A stretch of DNA of 57,950 nt, taken from a virus. The notes beneath the pieces are model-generated. The model saw only the letters and a list, made by a program, of their open reading frames with translations. It was not told the DNA's origin and did no database searches. A program made the position numbers and the translations under genes. The first letter of the stretch is position 1. Each line of letters starts with the position of its first letter. Of this stretch, positions 26,380 to 34,627 are shown in pieces. The stretch lies in IMG/VR virus record IMGVR_UViG_3300029787_000042, positions 1 to 57,950 of that record. The stretch is one strand, 5' to 3'.

Positions 26380-27063
26380 TTAGTTTGCATCTACTTCAAA
26401 ACCATCTACTACTCCAAACGGAGACACAGAGTTGTTTACTGGTGATACATCTAAAGTAATAGCTTTTAATGTATCTGAATGATTAATCATTTTTCGCACA
26501 GTATCTAACTCCATAGCCCCAAGAGAACGCACAGGCTTGAAATAAAGTTTTGGTACAACACTTCTCTCGTCAAAATACATTCTCGTAAGAACGTTTGTAG
26601 CTACAGCGTTACGCCCTGACAAGAACTTGACGTAACCCTGCATGGTCATGTGCCCACCATGCCCTTTACCATATATAGAAGTAGCAGGTAATTGGAGTTG
26701 ATATACTTCATCTAACTTATCCTCAAACGCTACTGCTAGGCGTTGCGAAAACCTACACGCACGTCCTCCATTACTACCCGAACCGCGTATATTTTTTGCA
26801 CAATCTAGACAACGATTAGATTGTTTTTGTTCTTTGGGGACATCTACAGACGGCCTCTGTGTATCTGCTGACCAACATAAAGGAAACGCAACCTTGTTAG
26901 GGTCGTATGCATCCTTATAGTAAGTACGAGACACGGGAGCCGCATTCATAATAACAATATCCCTAAAGCTATCTATATTCGTGTTAACTTCTTTACCGCT
27001 AATAATCTCACTAAATCTGCTACCACGAATACTAATTCGACGTAGGCCAGAGCCTTCATCCAC
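26380..27063 (-). CDS. SSB-like companion protein with Cys cluster
   Basis: 227 aa, overlapping the HTH gene upstream by 1 nt. A region with spaced cysteines (about residues 63, 85, 88 and 103; RCLDCAKN, then GGRACRFSQ) could be a zinc ribbon. It ends SPFGVVDGFEVDAN, nearly the same as SPFSAVDGFEMEAS in the neighbouring SSB, suggesting the two share a fold or a common partner. Similar proteins lie next to DUF2815 in marine phages. I infer a ssDNA-binding or recombination-mediator role, unproven. Confidence 0.72.
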   Translation of the reverse strand: MDEGSGLRRISIRGSRFSEIISGKEVNTNIDSFRDIVIMNAAPVSRTYYKDAYDPNKVAFPLCWSADTQRPSVDVPKEQKQSNRCLDCAKNIRGSGSNGGRACRFSQRLAVAFEDKLDEVYQLQLPATSIYGKGHGGHMTMQGYVKFLSGRNAVATNVLTRMYFDERSVVPKLYFKPVRSLGAMELDTVRKMINHSDTLKAITLDVSPVNNSVSPFGVVDGFEVDAN

Positions 27064-27320
27064 TAGATGTCCTCGTCAGTAAATGCTTCGGTAACTAAAT
27101 CCGCAGTATTTTCTGAGGCATCAAGACTTTCAAAATCCACACTTTCTTCTTCAGGTTTCAACGCATTGGTGACATCACTTATCCTAAATCTATAGGTGTT
27201 ACCAACTTTTAAGTAAGCACTTTTAGGTATATGCTGTTGCCGTATCCAAGCGCGAATGGTTGATATTGATACTGAGAAGTGCTTTGACACTTCTTCAATA
27301 GGTACAAATTGTTCACTCAT
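27063..27320 (-). CDS. excisionase/MerR-type helix-turn-helix protein
   Basis: 85 aa. Residues 5-55 (FVPIEEVSKHFSVSISTIRAW, then IPKSAYLKVGNTYRF) form a winged HTH of the excisionase (HTH_17) type: recognition helix in STIRAWI, then a wing. The C-terminus is acidic (SVDFESLDASENTADLV). It overlaps both neighbours by 1 nt, so it is part of the replication operon rather than a lysogeny module; no integrase was found. It may regulate early transcription or assist DNA bending at replication sites. It is one candidate binder for the 18-bp palindromes. Confidence 0.75.
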   Translation of the reverse strand: MSEQFVPIEEVSKHFSVSISTIRAWIRQQHIPKSAYLKVGNTYRFRISDVTNALKPEEESVDFESLDASENTADLVTEAFTDEDI

Positions 27321-27727
27321 TACTTTTTCCTTACCGCTATCGCGTATTCTGAATCTACATTAAGACCTTTAGGTACAAGGTCAGGGTTATCTTCTAAGAA
27401 CTGTCGCACATTAGCTTGATTTAGCCTCTTATCAAAAAACTCAGGTACTTCATTATCTAAAATAAATTCATACATAGATTGCCAATCACTAGTCCAGTAT
27501 CGAGTCTTAACAGACCTATAAAATAACCCTGCTGAAGTCCTAACACTTTCTAGTCCCTGATCTTCACAGTATGCAAGTAACGCCTTCTTTACTTTGTTCA
27601 ACTGCTTCACTAGTACATCATCTTCTTCTTTAAATGACGCGGATAACTCCGCACGTTTTGCCTTTATTTTAAGATAGACCTCGGTAAGCTTCTCTGCGTT
27701 AGGTTCATCTACAATCTCTTCGCTCAT
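27320..27727 (-). CDS. hypothetical coiled-coil protein, Gp157/Gam-like shape
   Basis: 135 aa. An N-terminal coiled coil (residues ~10-50; KLTEVYLKIKAKRAELSASF) is followed by a small alpha/beta domain with conserved-looking RTSAGLFYRSVKTRYW and a C-terminal FDKRLNQANVRQFLEDNPD. The layout resembles Gam-like DNA-end-binding proteins and Siphovirus Gp157, both linked to protection from or modulation of host nucleases. This is a resemblance by architecture only. Good ribosome site; overlaps the HTH gene by 1 nt. Confidence 0.6.
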   Translation of the reverse strand: MSEEIVDEPNAEKLTEVYLKIKAKRAELSASFKEEDDVLVKQLNKVKKALLAYCEDQGLESVRTSAGLFYRSVKTRYWTSDWQSMYEFILDNEVPEFFDKRLNQANVRQFLEDNPDLVPKGLNVDSEYAIAVRKK

Positions 27728-27778
27728 TTATTACCTCCACTAAGTGACGAGATCTTAACTTTAATAGCGTTTATTGCT

Positions 27779-29314
27779 TTAGTCAAGTATTTCTTTGTAA
27801 AGGTCAATCATTTTTGTGTGTACGTCAATTCTGTTATCTAACAATGAGTAAACACGTTTCTCTGCATGAGAACCTTGTAGCTGCACAACGGTACATTTAT
27901 GATCTTGTCCTGACCTGTGTACACGAGCGTTAGCTTGAGCATATGTTTCAAGAGAACTAGTTGGCCCCCACCACACCACAGTGTTTGCGGCTGTTAAAGT
28001 GACCCCATGCGCGGCGGCTTGCGGCTGTATAACTAACACTTTAGGATTGTCTTGTTCTTGAAACCTTTTAAATATGTCAGTACGTTTTGGTGCTGATACG
28101 TCCCCACGTATGATTTCTGTTGTTATACCTTCGCTACGTAATTTATCTGTCAGTATGTCGATTACATGTTTAAAAGGTACAAATATTAATACTTTTTTAC
28201 TAGACTCATCCATTACTTCTTTTAATACTTTATAGCGGTGTTTTATATCAAACTCTAATGCATCTCCTTTGTCGGTGTACACTGCACCTGCTGATATTTG
28301 TAATAATTTATTCATGTTAACAGCCGCATTTGCCGCTGATATTTGTTCTCCTGCCGCTTGCATTACCATCTTACTTTTTAGTTCTTTGTAGTATTTATTT
28401 TGTTGCCGAGTCATTTCTACTTGACGTTTGACATATACCATAGGAGGTAGGTCTAAACATTCTTCTTTAGTAAACCTTATAGCAGGTTGCAATACTCTAT
28501 GTACGGTCTCGGTAGCTGTATCTTTGGGAACCCATTTGAAGTTAGTTACTTTACGCATTACTTGATCACGAAATGACCCTAAAAATCTAGGTACTTTGTT
28601 AGGGTTTACTAACTTAGCTAAACCGTACGCGTCTATAGGACTCTGCGCCGCAGGAGTACCTGTCATCATCCACAACCAAGTGTTAGAATTTATAACCCTA
28701 TTAAGAGTTTTCCACCTGTTAGTTTGTGGATTTTTGTAATGCGTAGCTTCGTCTACTATTATTAAGTCAAAGCCTCCATTTATTATAGTTTTCTCTACTA
28801 TGGCTAATCCATCATAATTTATTATTACATACTCAGAACCGTTGTTTATAATCTCCTCACGTTTTTTAGCAGATCCATAAGCTACATCTACCGTACGGTG
28901 CATAGCAAATGTAAATAAATCATTACGCCATGCTGAATCCATAATTGATAATGGACATATCACTAACACTCTGTTTATTAAACCTTTGTCTAATAAAAAA
29001 TCAGATGCCCATATAGCACTAGCTGTTTTGCCTGTACCCTGTTCGTTAAAACAAAAAGACTTTCGGTTAAGTGTTAAAAATGAGGACGTTGTTTTTTGGT
29101 GATCAAATGGCGCGTGTTGTCCTGTCCATTGGTATGTGCGTTCTATGGGAGAGGGCGCTTTTATATTTAAGTTCCTAAGTACGTGCGCTTCTTCTATACC
29201 CCAATTAACTAATACTTTATTATTTTCTAATTCCTTGCTTTTAGGTATTACTGTGGTAACTTGTTTTGGACTACGTAATCTTAACAATAACGCCTTGTTA
29301 TCTACTATTTTCAT
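27779..29314 (-). CDS. SNF2/DEAD-like helicase
   Basis: 511 aa, short for SNF2 but with the core complete. Motif I is EQGTGKTAS (GTGKT 93-97), motif II VDEATHYKN (DEAT 188-191), motif III TGTP (218-221), and motif VI RVHRSGQ (464-470). It is a superfamily 2 ATPase that translocates on duplex DNA, probably in replication, recombination or remodelling of protein-DNA complexes. VRR-NUC and RecB-like nucleases in the same operon may be partners. A GGAG ribosome site precedes the ATG, immediately after a hairpin-rich leader. Confidence 0.9.
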   Translation of the reverse strand: MKIVDNKALLLRLRSPKQVTTVIPKSKELENNKVLVNWGIEEAHVLRNLNIKAPSPIERTYQWTGQHAPFDHQKTTSSFLTLNRKSFCFNEQGTGKTASAIWASDFLLDKGLINRVLVICPLSIMDSAWRNDLFTFAMHRTVDVAYGSAKKREEIINNGSEYVIINYDGLAIVEKTIINGGFDLIIVDEATHYKNPQTNRWKTLNRVINSNTWLWMMTGTPAAQSPIDAYGLAKLVNPNKVPRFLGSFRDQVMRKVTNFKWVPKDTATETVHRVLQPAIRFTKEECLDLPPMVYVKRQVEMTRQQNKYYKELKSKMVMQAAGEQISAANAAVNMNKLLQISAGAVYTDKGDALEFDIKHRYKVLKEVMDESSKKVLIFVPFKHVIDILTDKLRSEGITTEIIRGDVSAPKRTDIFKRFQEQDNPKVLVIQPQAAAHGVTLTAANTVVWWGPTSSLETYAQANARVHRSGQDHKCTVVQLQGSHAEKRVYSLLDNRIDVHTKMIDLYKEILD

Positions 29315-29335
29315 TTATTTCTCCGATGCAAAAAA

Positions 29336-29400
29336 GTGTGAAATGGGTGTCCACGTCACACGAAAAGTTAATAGCCCTGCTTCGCTTCCCGATAGGGCTA
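29336..29400 (-). promoter_or_regulatory. structured leader with two hairpins upstream of the SNF2 helicase
   Basis: The 229-nt gap 29315-29543 is long for this operon. On the - strand it carries AGCCCTA-type stem arms at 29394-29400 and 29372-29378 (15-nt loop), then GTGTGA/TCACAC arms at 29356-29361 and 29336-29341 (14-nt loop) followed directly by a T-run, just before the helicase ribosome site. The second resembles a weak intrinsic terminator or attenuator. No small ORF was convincing here. Confidence 0.45.
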
Positions 29401-29543
29401 GGTCGGGATGATAGGATAAGCACCTCAAGCTACCTGATTTTGTTGGGTTAAAGGAGAGAATATATAAGCTCCAAAACAATCTAGGGGTAGAGATCGTCCC
29501 AAACTATTTATTGACGCATCTAGGTAAGCGTCCACACAAAAAA

Positions 29544-29813
29544 TTATTTTTTCTTTTTGTAATTACGACTTCGATTAGCTGATCTACTTTCTACTCTAAC
29601 ACCATCTTTATTACTACCCCCACGACTCAAAGCTTTGTTATGGCTTACATCTTTACCTTCACGCTTATCAGCCTTACCGTTCTTGTTAACATCTTTACCT
29701 TTCTTATCCATCTTGCGCCTAGCTCGTTGTCTTTCCATACGAGCCTTATGCTCTTTAGTACCCTTAGGAGCATTGGTTTGTTTCTTGCGATCTGCTTTAT
29801 TTTTGTACGGCAT
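29544..29813 (-). CDS. small highly basic protein with HNH-like C-terminus
   Basis: 89 aa, very rich in Lys/Arg. The C-terminal part (DVSHNKALSRGGSNKDG, then RSANRSRNYKKKK) resembles the DH...GG.N...N half of HNH nucleases, while the N-terminal half is a basic tail. A DVNKNGKADKRE segment looks like a degenerate calcium loop. It overlaps the RecB-like gene by 1 nt. It could be a minimal HNH protein or a DNA-binding basic protein; the N-terminal HNH cysteines are absent. Both readings are tentative. Confidence 0.65.
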   Translation of the reverse strand: MPYKNKADRKKQTNAPKGTKEHKARMERQRARRKMDKKGKDVNKNGKADKREGKDVSHNKALSRGGSNKDGVRVESRSANRSRNYKKKK

Positions 29814-30484
29814 TAGTTCCTCCCGTTATATACACACTCAGTCACCACACAGTGACGTTTACACAGGCCACTTTGGTTTGCATTCCATACATTCTTTTCT
29901 TGCGCTTTCTCCATACGACTATAATCGGTTAGCCACTTAGTCCACAGGCTCGATGCAACTGTATGTTCATACTCTTCTTTAACTAACTCATCACACACTA
30001 CAAATACTAAGCCACCACGCACTGTCTCTATATTAGGAAAATGTTTAAACAATGCCATAGCCATTAATTCTAACTGACCTTTATCTGCATACCTAGTGCT
30101 CTTACTTGTTTTATAATCTATAGCCCATGCTACCTTATCTTCTTCGTTTAATATAACTAAATCTGCTATGCCTCTCCACCATACATTATCATCAAAGAAT
30201 CCGCATGGTTCTAAATTTTCTGTAAGCCCCATCTTTAACTCACATAGCTTATCACCTTTTTTGGCGGCAAGAGAATCAAGCACTGCTTTACCATACATAA
30301 ACTTCTTAGGGAGTGGTATACCATCACGTATGTATTCTTCGGCGGCTAAATGAAAAGCTGTGCCGTAATACATAGCCTCAGTCTCAGGCTCCTTGTAATC
30401 TTTTAATATTTTAAGGTGATAAAACTTTTTAGGGCATTGCTCAAAAGATTTTATTTTAGAGAATGACCAAGGTTTTATACTCAC
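29813..30484 (-). CDS. RecB/Cas4-like PD-(D/E)XK nuclease
   Basis: 223 aa. Core motifs in order: N-terminal FEQCPKKFYH (C17), GTAFH (H45), GIADLV (D108), AIDYKT (D123, K125) and Q137. This is the PDDEXK_1 fold of RecB, AddB and Cas4 exonucleases. Three further cysteines at 208, 212 and 217 (C-x3-C-x4-C) with C17 could hold a 4Fe-4S cluster as in AddB/Cas4, though the spacing is not the classic one. Likely role: processing DNA ends during replication-recombination or host DNA degradation. 4-nt overlap with the upstream 92-aa gene. Confidence 0.85.
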   Translation of the reverse strand: MSIKPWSFSKIKSFEQCPKKFYHLKILKDYKEPETEAMYYGTAFHLAAEEYIRDGIPLPKKFMYGKAVLDSLAAKKGDKLCELKMGLTENLEPCGFFDDNVWWRGIADLVILNEEDKVAWAIDYKTSKSTRYADKGQLELMAMALFKHFPNIETVRGGLVFVVCDELVKEEYEHTVASSLWTKWLTDYSRMEKAQEKNVWNANQSGLCKRHCVVTECVYNGRN

Positions 30485-30759
30485 TCCTTACTCTCCTCCG
30501 TAAGCCTTAATACTTCTTTAGTGGCGCTAAGTATGTTAGGCAATACTTGCCTTAAATTCTCATAAGGTATTACAATTTCTTGTGTATCAATCTCTTTGCC
30601 ATCTAAAAATCTAGACTGTTCAAAGACTAAAGCATAATCACAATCGCTACTTTGAGCTATAAATATTTTAGTAGACACACCATCTTTATCAAAATCATCA
30701 ATATCATCTTGTATATAAGGAGTTCTATCTATGTTAATAACTTTACCCATCAGGTTCAC
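30481..30759 (-). CDS. hypothetical small acidic protein
   Basis: 92 aa (89 if the Met at codon 4, MGKVINIDRTP, is used). It overlaps the DNA polymerase end by 17 nt and the nuclease start by 4 nt. Acidic, with a short beta-type core (TKIFIAQSSDCDYALVFEQS) and a C-terminal helix. No family recognised. Its place between polymerase and nuclease suggests a replication accessory. Confidence 0.65.
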   Translation of the reverse strand: MNLMGKVINIDRTPYIQDDIDDFDKDGVSTKIFIAQSSDCDYALVFEQSRFLDGKEIDTQEIVIPYENLRQVLPNILSATKEVLRLTEESKE

Positions 30760-32587
30760 AATCTCCGTAGGCTTTAGCTACACCAGACTCGCAATCTAAA
30801 GGTAGCCCTTCTGCCCAAGTAGGGGTTTTTCGCATACACGCTTCAATATATATTTGCGCTTCCTTTGCTTCTTCTATTGGCACACAACACGCTATCGAAT
30901 CGTGTACTGTTAAGACAGGACGGTACTTCTTAGCAATAGCTAACATCTGTTCAGCAATCACACATCGGGCTATGCCTTGACATACATTCTCTACTACCTT
31001 GCCACCGTATATCCTAGTTCGGCCTCGTCTTGTTTTATAAGTAAACTCTACGCCCTTTTCATTTTGTTGCCACCGTAAGTCACCATACTTCATAATGAGT
31101 CCAGAGGGTAATCTTATCCCACCATACTGATTCGTGACAACAGGCTTTATTATATCATTAGTTCCAAAATTCTGTGTCCGAGCACGAACCAACTCCAGTA
31201 GCATGTTCTGACAGTTACGCCATAACACGTTTATCTTCCAATTAGTCTTGCGGTATATTTTTATTACCCTACGAGCCTCGGCAATGTCCATGTGAACTCC
31301 CATACCTTTTAACTGCTCAGTAAATCTCACTGCGCCCATACCATATCCTGCGCCAAGTATGGTGGTCTTACCAACAAATCTTTGTTCTTTTGTTACCTCG
31401 TCCTCAGGTACGCCATAGATAATAGATGCCATTTTTATATATACATCTTCTTTGTTTGCAAACGCCGCTACTAAATCGTCTTGCCCTGCTAACCATGCAA
31501 GCACACGAGCCTCGATCTGAGATGAATCGCAATCTATTATTGTATAGCCTTCTGGAGCAACTATACTCTTCTTTAACTTCTTACCATGTGGTCCTCTACT
31601 AGGTAAGTTCTGTAAGTTAATCTTATCATCTCCACCCCATCTACCAGTGTGTGCGGCGTAATACCTTACAGGTACAGGTAGTAGTCCTCGCTTACATATA
31701 TCTATAAACCTTTGTGTACGAGTTTCTTCCAACGTACTTTTATTACCTAACCGTGCATTTGCTAACGCTTGAACCTTATAATTAGGATGATCAAGTAATT
31801 GTTTAAACCCATCATCTGACTTGGCAAAGGCGAATGTACTCTTACCTGTAGTAGGGCTTATCTTCATAGGAGGTGCTACATCCAAGCCTTCTAGCAACTC
31901 AGCAAACTTAGGATTGCTCATCAGTTCTGACTTATCTACACCACAAGAAGTTATCAGGTCATCCTTAACTGCCTTAATACTTTCAAGATGTTGTTCTAAC
32001 AACCCTAAGTCTAGGTCTAGCATAGGTTCAATAAACATACGCAACGTAGTATCAATAACTCTAAGTTCTTGTCTAGGGAAGTTCTTACCCATGATCTTAA
32101 ACAGTTTGTAGGTCAGCTCTACATCATTAACGCAATAATCGCCGTACTTGTCTAAGGCTTCTTCTGAAAAGGAGTCACGTCTTTTTCCGATAGCGTCGAG
32201 TACCTCTGTTCCCTTAAGTCCAATGTCATACCTTTGAGATAACGCATGGAGACTGCCCCCAACTTCGACCCCATGTAAAGCACGGGCAATGCAAAGAGTA
32301 TCGGTATAGCGGCGAGGATGAACATCGAAACGCCAATTAAGAATGGCACCATCAAACATAGTGTTGTGAGCGAGTAAGACACTATCCGCCCAATTAAAAG
32401 TGTGTAAGTACCGCTTAAGTTCTTCATGTGATCCACTGGCCCACTCCGTATTTTCGTTGTTTACTTTTACTCCTACACCCACCACCTCAAATCTAGGGTC
32501 GCGTATGTAAGATTCGGTTGTCATTTTTCGTAATGAATATTCTTTATCATAATAAGTTTCAAAATCTACTGTTATTAAATCCATCAA
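30743..32587 (-). CDS. family A DNA polymerase with 3'-5' exonuclease
   Basis: 614 aa. Exonuclease motifs: Exo I VDFET (D8, E10), Exo II HNTMFDG (N75, D79), Exo III YCVNDVE (Y151, D155). Polymerase motifs: A = DSSQIEAR (D354, E359), B = KTTILGAGYG (K407 to G416), C = VHDS (H562-D563-S564). There is no 5'-3' exonuclease domain, as in T7-type replicases. L411 aligns with E. coli Pol I F762, and motif C has Ser where Pol I has Glu. This is the replicative polymerase, acting with the primase-helicase and SSBs of the same operon. Confidence 0.93.
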   Translation of the reverse strand: MMDLITVDFETYYDKEYSLRKMTTESYIRDPRFEVVGVGVKVNNENTEWASGSHEELKRYLHTFNWADSVLLAHNTMFDGAILNWRFDVHPRRYTDTLCIARALHGVEVGGSLHALSQRYDIGLKGTEVLDAIGKRRDSFSEEALDKYGDYCVNDVELTYKLFKIMGKNFPRQELRVIDTTLRMFIEPMLDLDLGLLEQHLESIKAVKDDLITSCGVDKSELMSNPKFAELLEGLDVAPPMKISPTTGKSTFAFAKSDDGFKQLLDHPNYKVQALANARLGNKSTLEETRTQRFIDICKRGLLPVPVRYYAAHTGRWGGDDKINLQNLPSRGPHGKKLKKSIVAPEGYTIIDCDSSQIEARVLAWLAGQDDLVAAFANKEDVYIKMASIIYGVPEDEVTKEQRFVGKTTILGAGYGMGAVRFTEQLKGMGVHMDIAEARRVIKIYRKTNWKINVLWRNCQNMLLELVRARTQNFGTNDIIKPVVTNQYGGIRLPSGLIMKYGDLRWQQNEKGVEFTYKTRRGRTRIYGGKVVENVCQGIARCVIAEQMLAIAKKYRPVLTVHDSIACCVPIEEAKEAQIYIEACMRKTPTWAEGLPLDCESGVAKAYGDCEPDG

Positions 32588-32892
32588 CCCCCCACTTTAG
32601 TCATCAGCTTATTTAAGTACCACCTAGCCTTTTTCAAATCTTCTAACGACTTACCCTTGTGCTCATACCTCCACAAGTATTTCATACATGCCCCTTTGCA
32701 ATACCCTTTAAACGCTTCGGGTGTCATTGATGCTTCTATAGCGTCAATACACTCAATACTCCCTGCCGTATAGTGGCTAGGACTGTTTACCATATCCTTA
32801 GGACTGTGATCTATGATTGTAGTCTTTATATCTTTAGACATTCTCATATAGTCTTTATCCCAATCATCAGGGTTTGCTTCATCTATGCTCAT
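32584..32892 (-). CDS. DUF3310 protein
   Basis: 102 aa. Residues ~34-98 carry the DUF3310 signature: VNSPSHYTAGSIECIDAIE, then GYCKGACMKYLWRYEHKG and KARWYLNKL. The family is widespread in phages and sometimes annotated as a nucleotide-kinase-like protein; no kinase motif is visible here. The N-terminal 33 residues are an acidic extension. Overlaps both neighbours by 4 nt (ATGA), directly upstream of the polymerase, so nucleotide metabolism or a replication role is likely. Confidence 0.82.
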   Translation of the reverse strand: MSIDEANPDDWDKDYMRMSKDIKTTIIDHSPKDMVNSPSHYTAGSIECIDAIEASMTPEAFKGYCKGACMKYLWRYEHKGKSLEDLKKARWYLNKLMTKVGG

Positions 32893-33239
32893 TGCATATC
32901 CTCAAAGTCAAATTCTAATTGTTCCCAACCACCACTACTTGAGATTAGTTCCTTGTTTACAAGAATGTCAGGCACAGTGTGCACGTTGTCCTCGTTTATT
33001 ATGGAAGCAATGCCTCCTGCTTGTGTTATTTCTGATAAGTTCTTTAGTTGTAATGCAGTAGCTTTGTTATTTCCTGCTTTGCATTCAATACCAAAAAACA
33101 AACCATCGTAACACCCAACTATGTCAGGCACTCCGCTCTTACCATAACCACCAGTAGCAGGGAAAAAGTAGTATGCCCCCATGTTTTTTAAGTGCTTAAC
33201 TACTTTGCTTTTTACTTTCGCTTCGGGAGTCATTGCCAT
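32889..33239 (-). CDS. VRR-NUC domain nuclease
   Basis: 116 aa if started at the ATG with an AGAGGT ribosome site (33239); an open extension upstream to 33284 lacks a site. Core: MTPEAKVKSKVVKHLK (E6), SGVPDIVG (D39), FGIECKAGNNK (E52, K54) and ALQLKNL (Q64). This is the stand-alone VRR-NUC form (FAN1-like fold), usually a structure-selective or Holliday-junction nuclease. The SNF2 helicase encoded in the same operon is a frequent partner. The C-terminus is acidic. Overlaps the small membrane protein gene upstream by 44 nt. Confidence 0.87.
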   Translation of the reverse strand: MAMTPEAKVKSKVVKHLKNMGAYYFFPATGGYGKSGVPDIVGCYDGLFFGIECKAGNNKATALQLKNLSEITQAGGIASIINEDNVHTVPDILVNKELISSSGGWEQLEFDFEDMQ

Positions 33240-33372
33240 AATAGTTACCTCTTTGTTTTTGTTCCCAAATTTTTTGCTTGTCATTTATTACGAGCACCGC
33301 GCCATGACAGATAAAACCCAAAAAACCTAAAAATACTATGCTAAATATTATATTTATTATTTCCTCTAACAT
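33196..33372 (-). CDS. small single-pass membrane protein
   Basis: 58 aa with the ATG at 33372 (GAGAGGG ribosome site). Residues 4-27 (EIINIIFSIVFLGFLGFICH) form one membrane helix; the rest is a basic/polar cytoplasmic tail. Overlaps the VRR-NUC gene in another frame, but the ribosome site and membrane composition support it. Early small membrane proteins in phages often alter host membrane functions or superinfection; here that is only a possibility. Confidence 0.55.
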   Translation of the reverse strand: MLEEIINIIFSIVFLGFLGFICHGAVLVINDKQKIWEQKQRGNYYGNDSRSESKKQSS

Positions 33373-33389
33373 AATTAACCCTCTCTTAT

Positions 33390-33668
33390 TTATTTGTTTA
33401 TCCAAAAAACATTAGCGTCAATCCTCCTTCCTATACCACCTACCTCTTTAGTAGGAGGATTTGGGTCGCATAAAAACAACACCGCTAACCTATCTTGTAT
33501 CCAATCAGGTAATTTGTCTATAGAATCGTACACACCATTGTCTGGTGAGTCAACACAATCCATACCTAAACATGATATTTCAACGGTATTGTTGTCACTA
33601 TGTATACACACGCGATGTACAGTAACATTAGAACCATATTTATATGTAAAGCTGTCACTGTGTAACAT
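33390..33668 (-). CDS. hypothetical protein
   Basis: 92 aa with the ATG at 33668, chosen because AAAGG precedes it by about 7 nt; the frame is open further upstream into the preceding gene. Mixed beta-rich sequence with several cysteines (RVCIHSDNN, then ISCLGMDCVDS) and a C-terminal GGIGRRIDANVFW. Overlaps the 320-aa gene by 14 nt. No family recognised. Lies in a run of unrecognised early ORFs, which is where host-takeover and anti-defence genes usually sit. Confidence 0.6.
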   Translation of the reverse strand: MLHSDSFTYKYGSNVTVHRVCIHSDNNTVEISCLGMDCVDSPDNGVYDSIDKLPDWIQDRLAVLFLCDPNPPTKEVGGIGRRIDANVFWINK

Positions 33669-34617
33669 AAAATATACCTTTGCTGTAACGATAACCAACA
33701 TTGTGTACATACTCACCTAGATCGGTTATAGAAAGCACAGATAATTTACCCTTAATATCTATTGGCAAAGTATCATCTGTATAAGTAGTAAGATCTCCAT
33801 CTAGGTTATTGGCATTTGAATCCCACGGACTAGCATTAAGATCTCTGGTAGGTGTTACATCAAATAATTGCTTCCCCCTGCGCTCATGGATACATACACA
33901 GTAAAAAGTTACAGGGTTTTTATGGTGCTCCATGTACGGTTCGTAGACGTTACGCATAGTGCTTAGTTGGTTAGAAAACTCTTCCGATAAAAACTGATAT
34001 TCAGAATCAGCTAAATGAAACAACTCAGTAAATAATTGAGGTAGGTTTTTATAGTGCCCAACACTTTCCGTAAACGGTTTCGTTGCTTCGTGTAAAGCAC
34101 GTCTGAGAGTATCCTCATGGCTTTTAACACCCTCCGTCACTCCCTCCTTACTGAAGTCTATTATCTCTTTGGCATTGAATGGTGACAAATATCGCTTGGC
34201 ATTACGCACCGCTATGTCTAGCTTACTTGTCATAGCTATATAATGTTGTTCTCTGAGATAATCATACTTGTTGTTTCGTATTTTGCGTGAATAAACGCAA
34301 TACATATTTTTGCCATCACCATCTACTTTGTAATCTCCATAGGCTATCCAACCCCAACACCATTCATCTGTGTCTGTATACACATATATCCTATCGGGAC
34401 GTAGGTTATTCTTTGCGTAGGTCACACCATCTCGTGGATTAAAAACCTTCCCTGCAAACTTGATATAAGGAAATGCTTTACGTACCTCTTTCATAAACAT
34501 AATAACGTATTGGTTGTTACCGTCTTGGCTTAGTTCATCCTCAGTAAACTCACGTATACCCCTACCATCAACCATATCACCTATCTCACTCACCCTTACT
34601 TGTTTTCTCTGATTCAT
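33655..34617 (-). CDS. hypothetical early protein (320 aa)
   Basis: Start at ATG 34617, 7 nt after AGGAG (a GTG one codon earlier is less well spaced). It is aromatic-rich alpha/beta in the first half (FPYIKFAGKVFNPRDGVTYA; DEWCWGWIAYGDYKVDGDGK) and helical in the middle (~155-225). Residues ~45-120 look like a compact globular domain. No catalytic motif identified. Proteins of this look occur upstream of CobS/CobT-like genes in other marine phages as far as I recall, but no function is known to me. Confidence 0.7.
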   Translation of the reverse strand: MNQRKQVRVSEIGDMVDGRGIREFTEDELSQDGNNQYVIMFMKEVRKAFPYIKFAGKVFNPRDGVTYAKNNLRPDRIYVYTDTDEWCWGWIAYGDYKVDGDGKNMYCVYSRKIRNNKYDYLREQHYIAMTSKLDIAVRNAKRYLSPFNAKEIIDFSKEGVTEGVKSHEDTLRRALHEATKPFTESVGHYKNLPQLFTELFHLADSEYQFLSEEFSNQLSTMRNVYEPYMEHHKNPVTFYCVCIHERRGKQLFDVTPTRDLNASPWDSNANNLDGDLTTYTDDTLPIDIKGKLSVLSITDLGEYVHNVGYRYSKGIFYVTQ

Positions 34618-34627
34618 CACTACTCTC

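Noticed and set aside
27063-27320. Lysogeny module based on the excisionase-like HTH protein
   Set aside because: No integrase, repressor pair or attachment site was seen; the gene is embedded by 1-nt overlaps in the replication operon.
33394-33720. 108-codon + strand ORF opposite the 33390-33668 gene
   Set aside because: Exact antisense shadow without ribosome site, surrounded by leftward genes that overlap one another.
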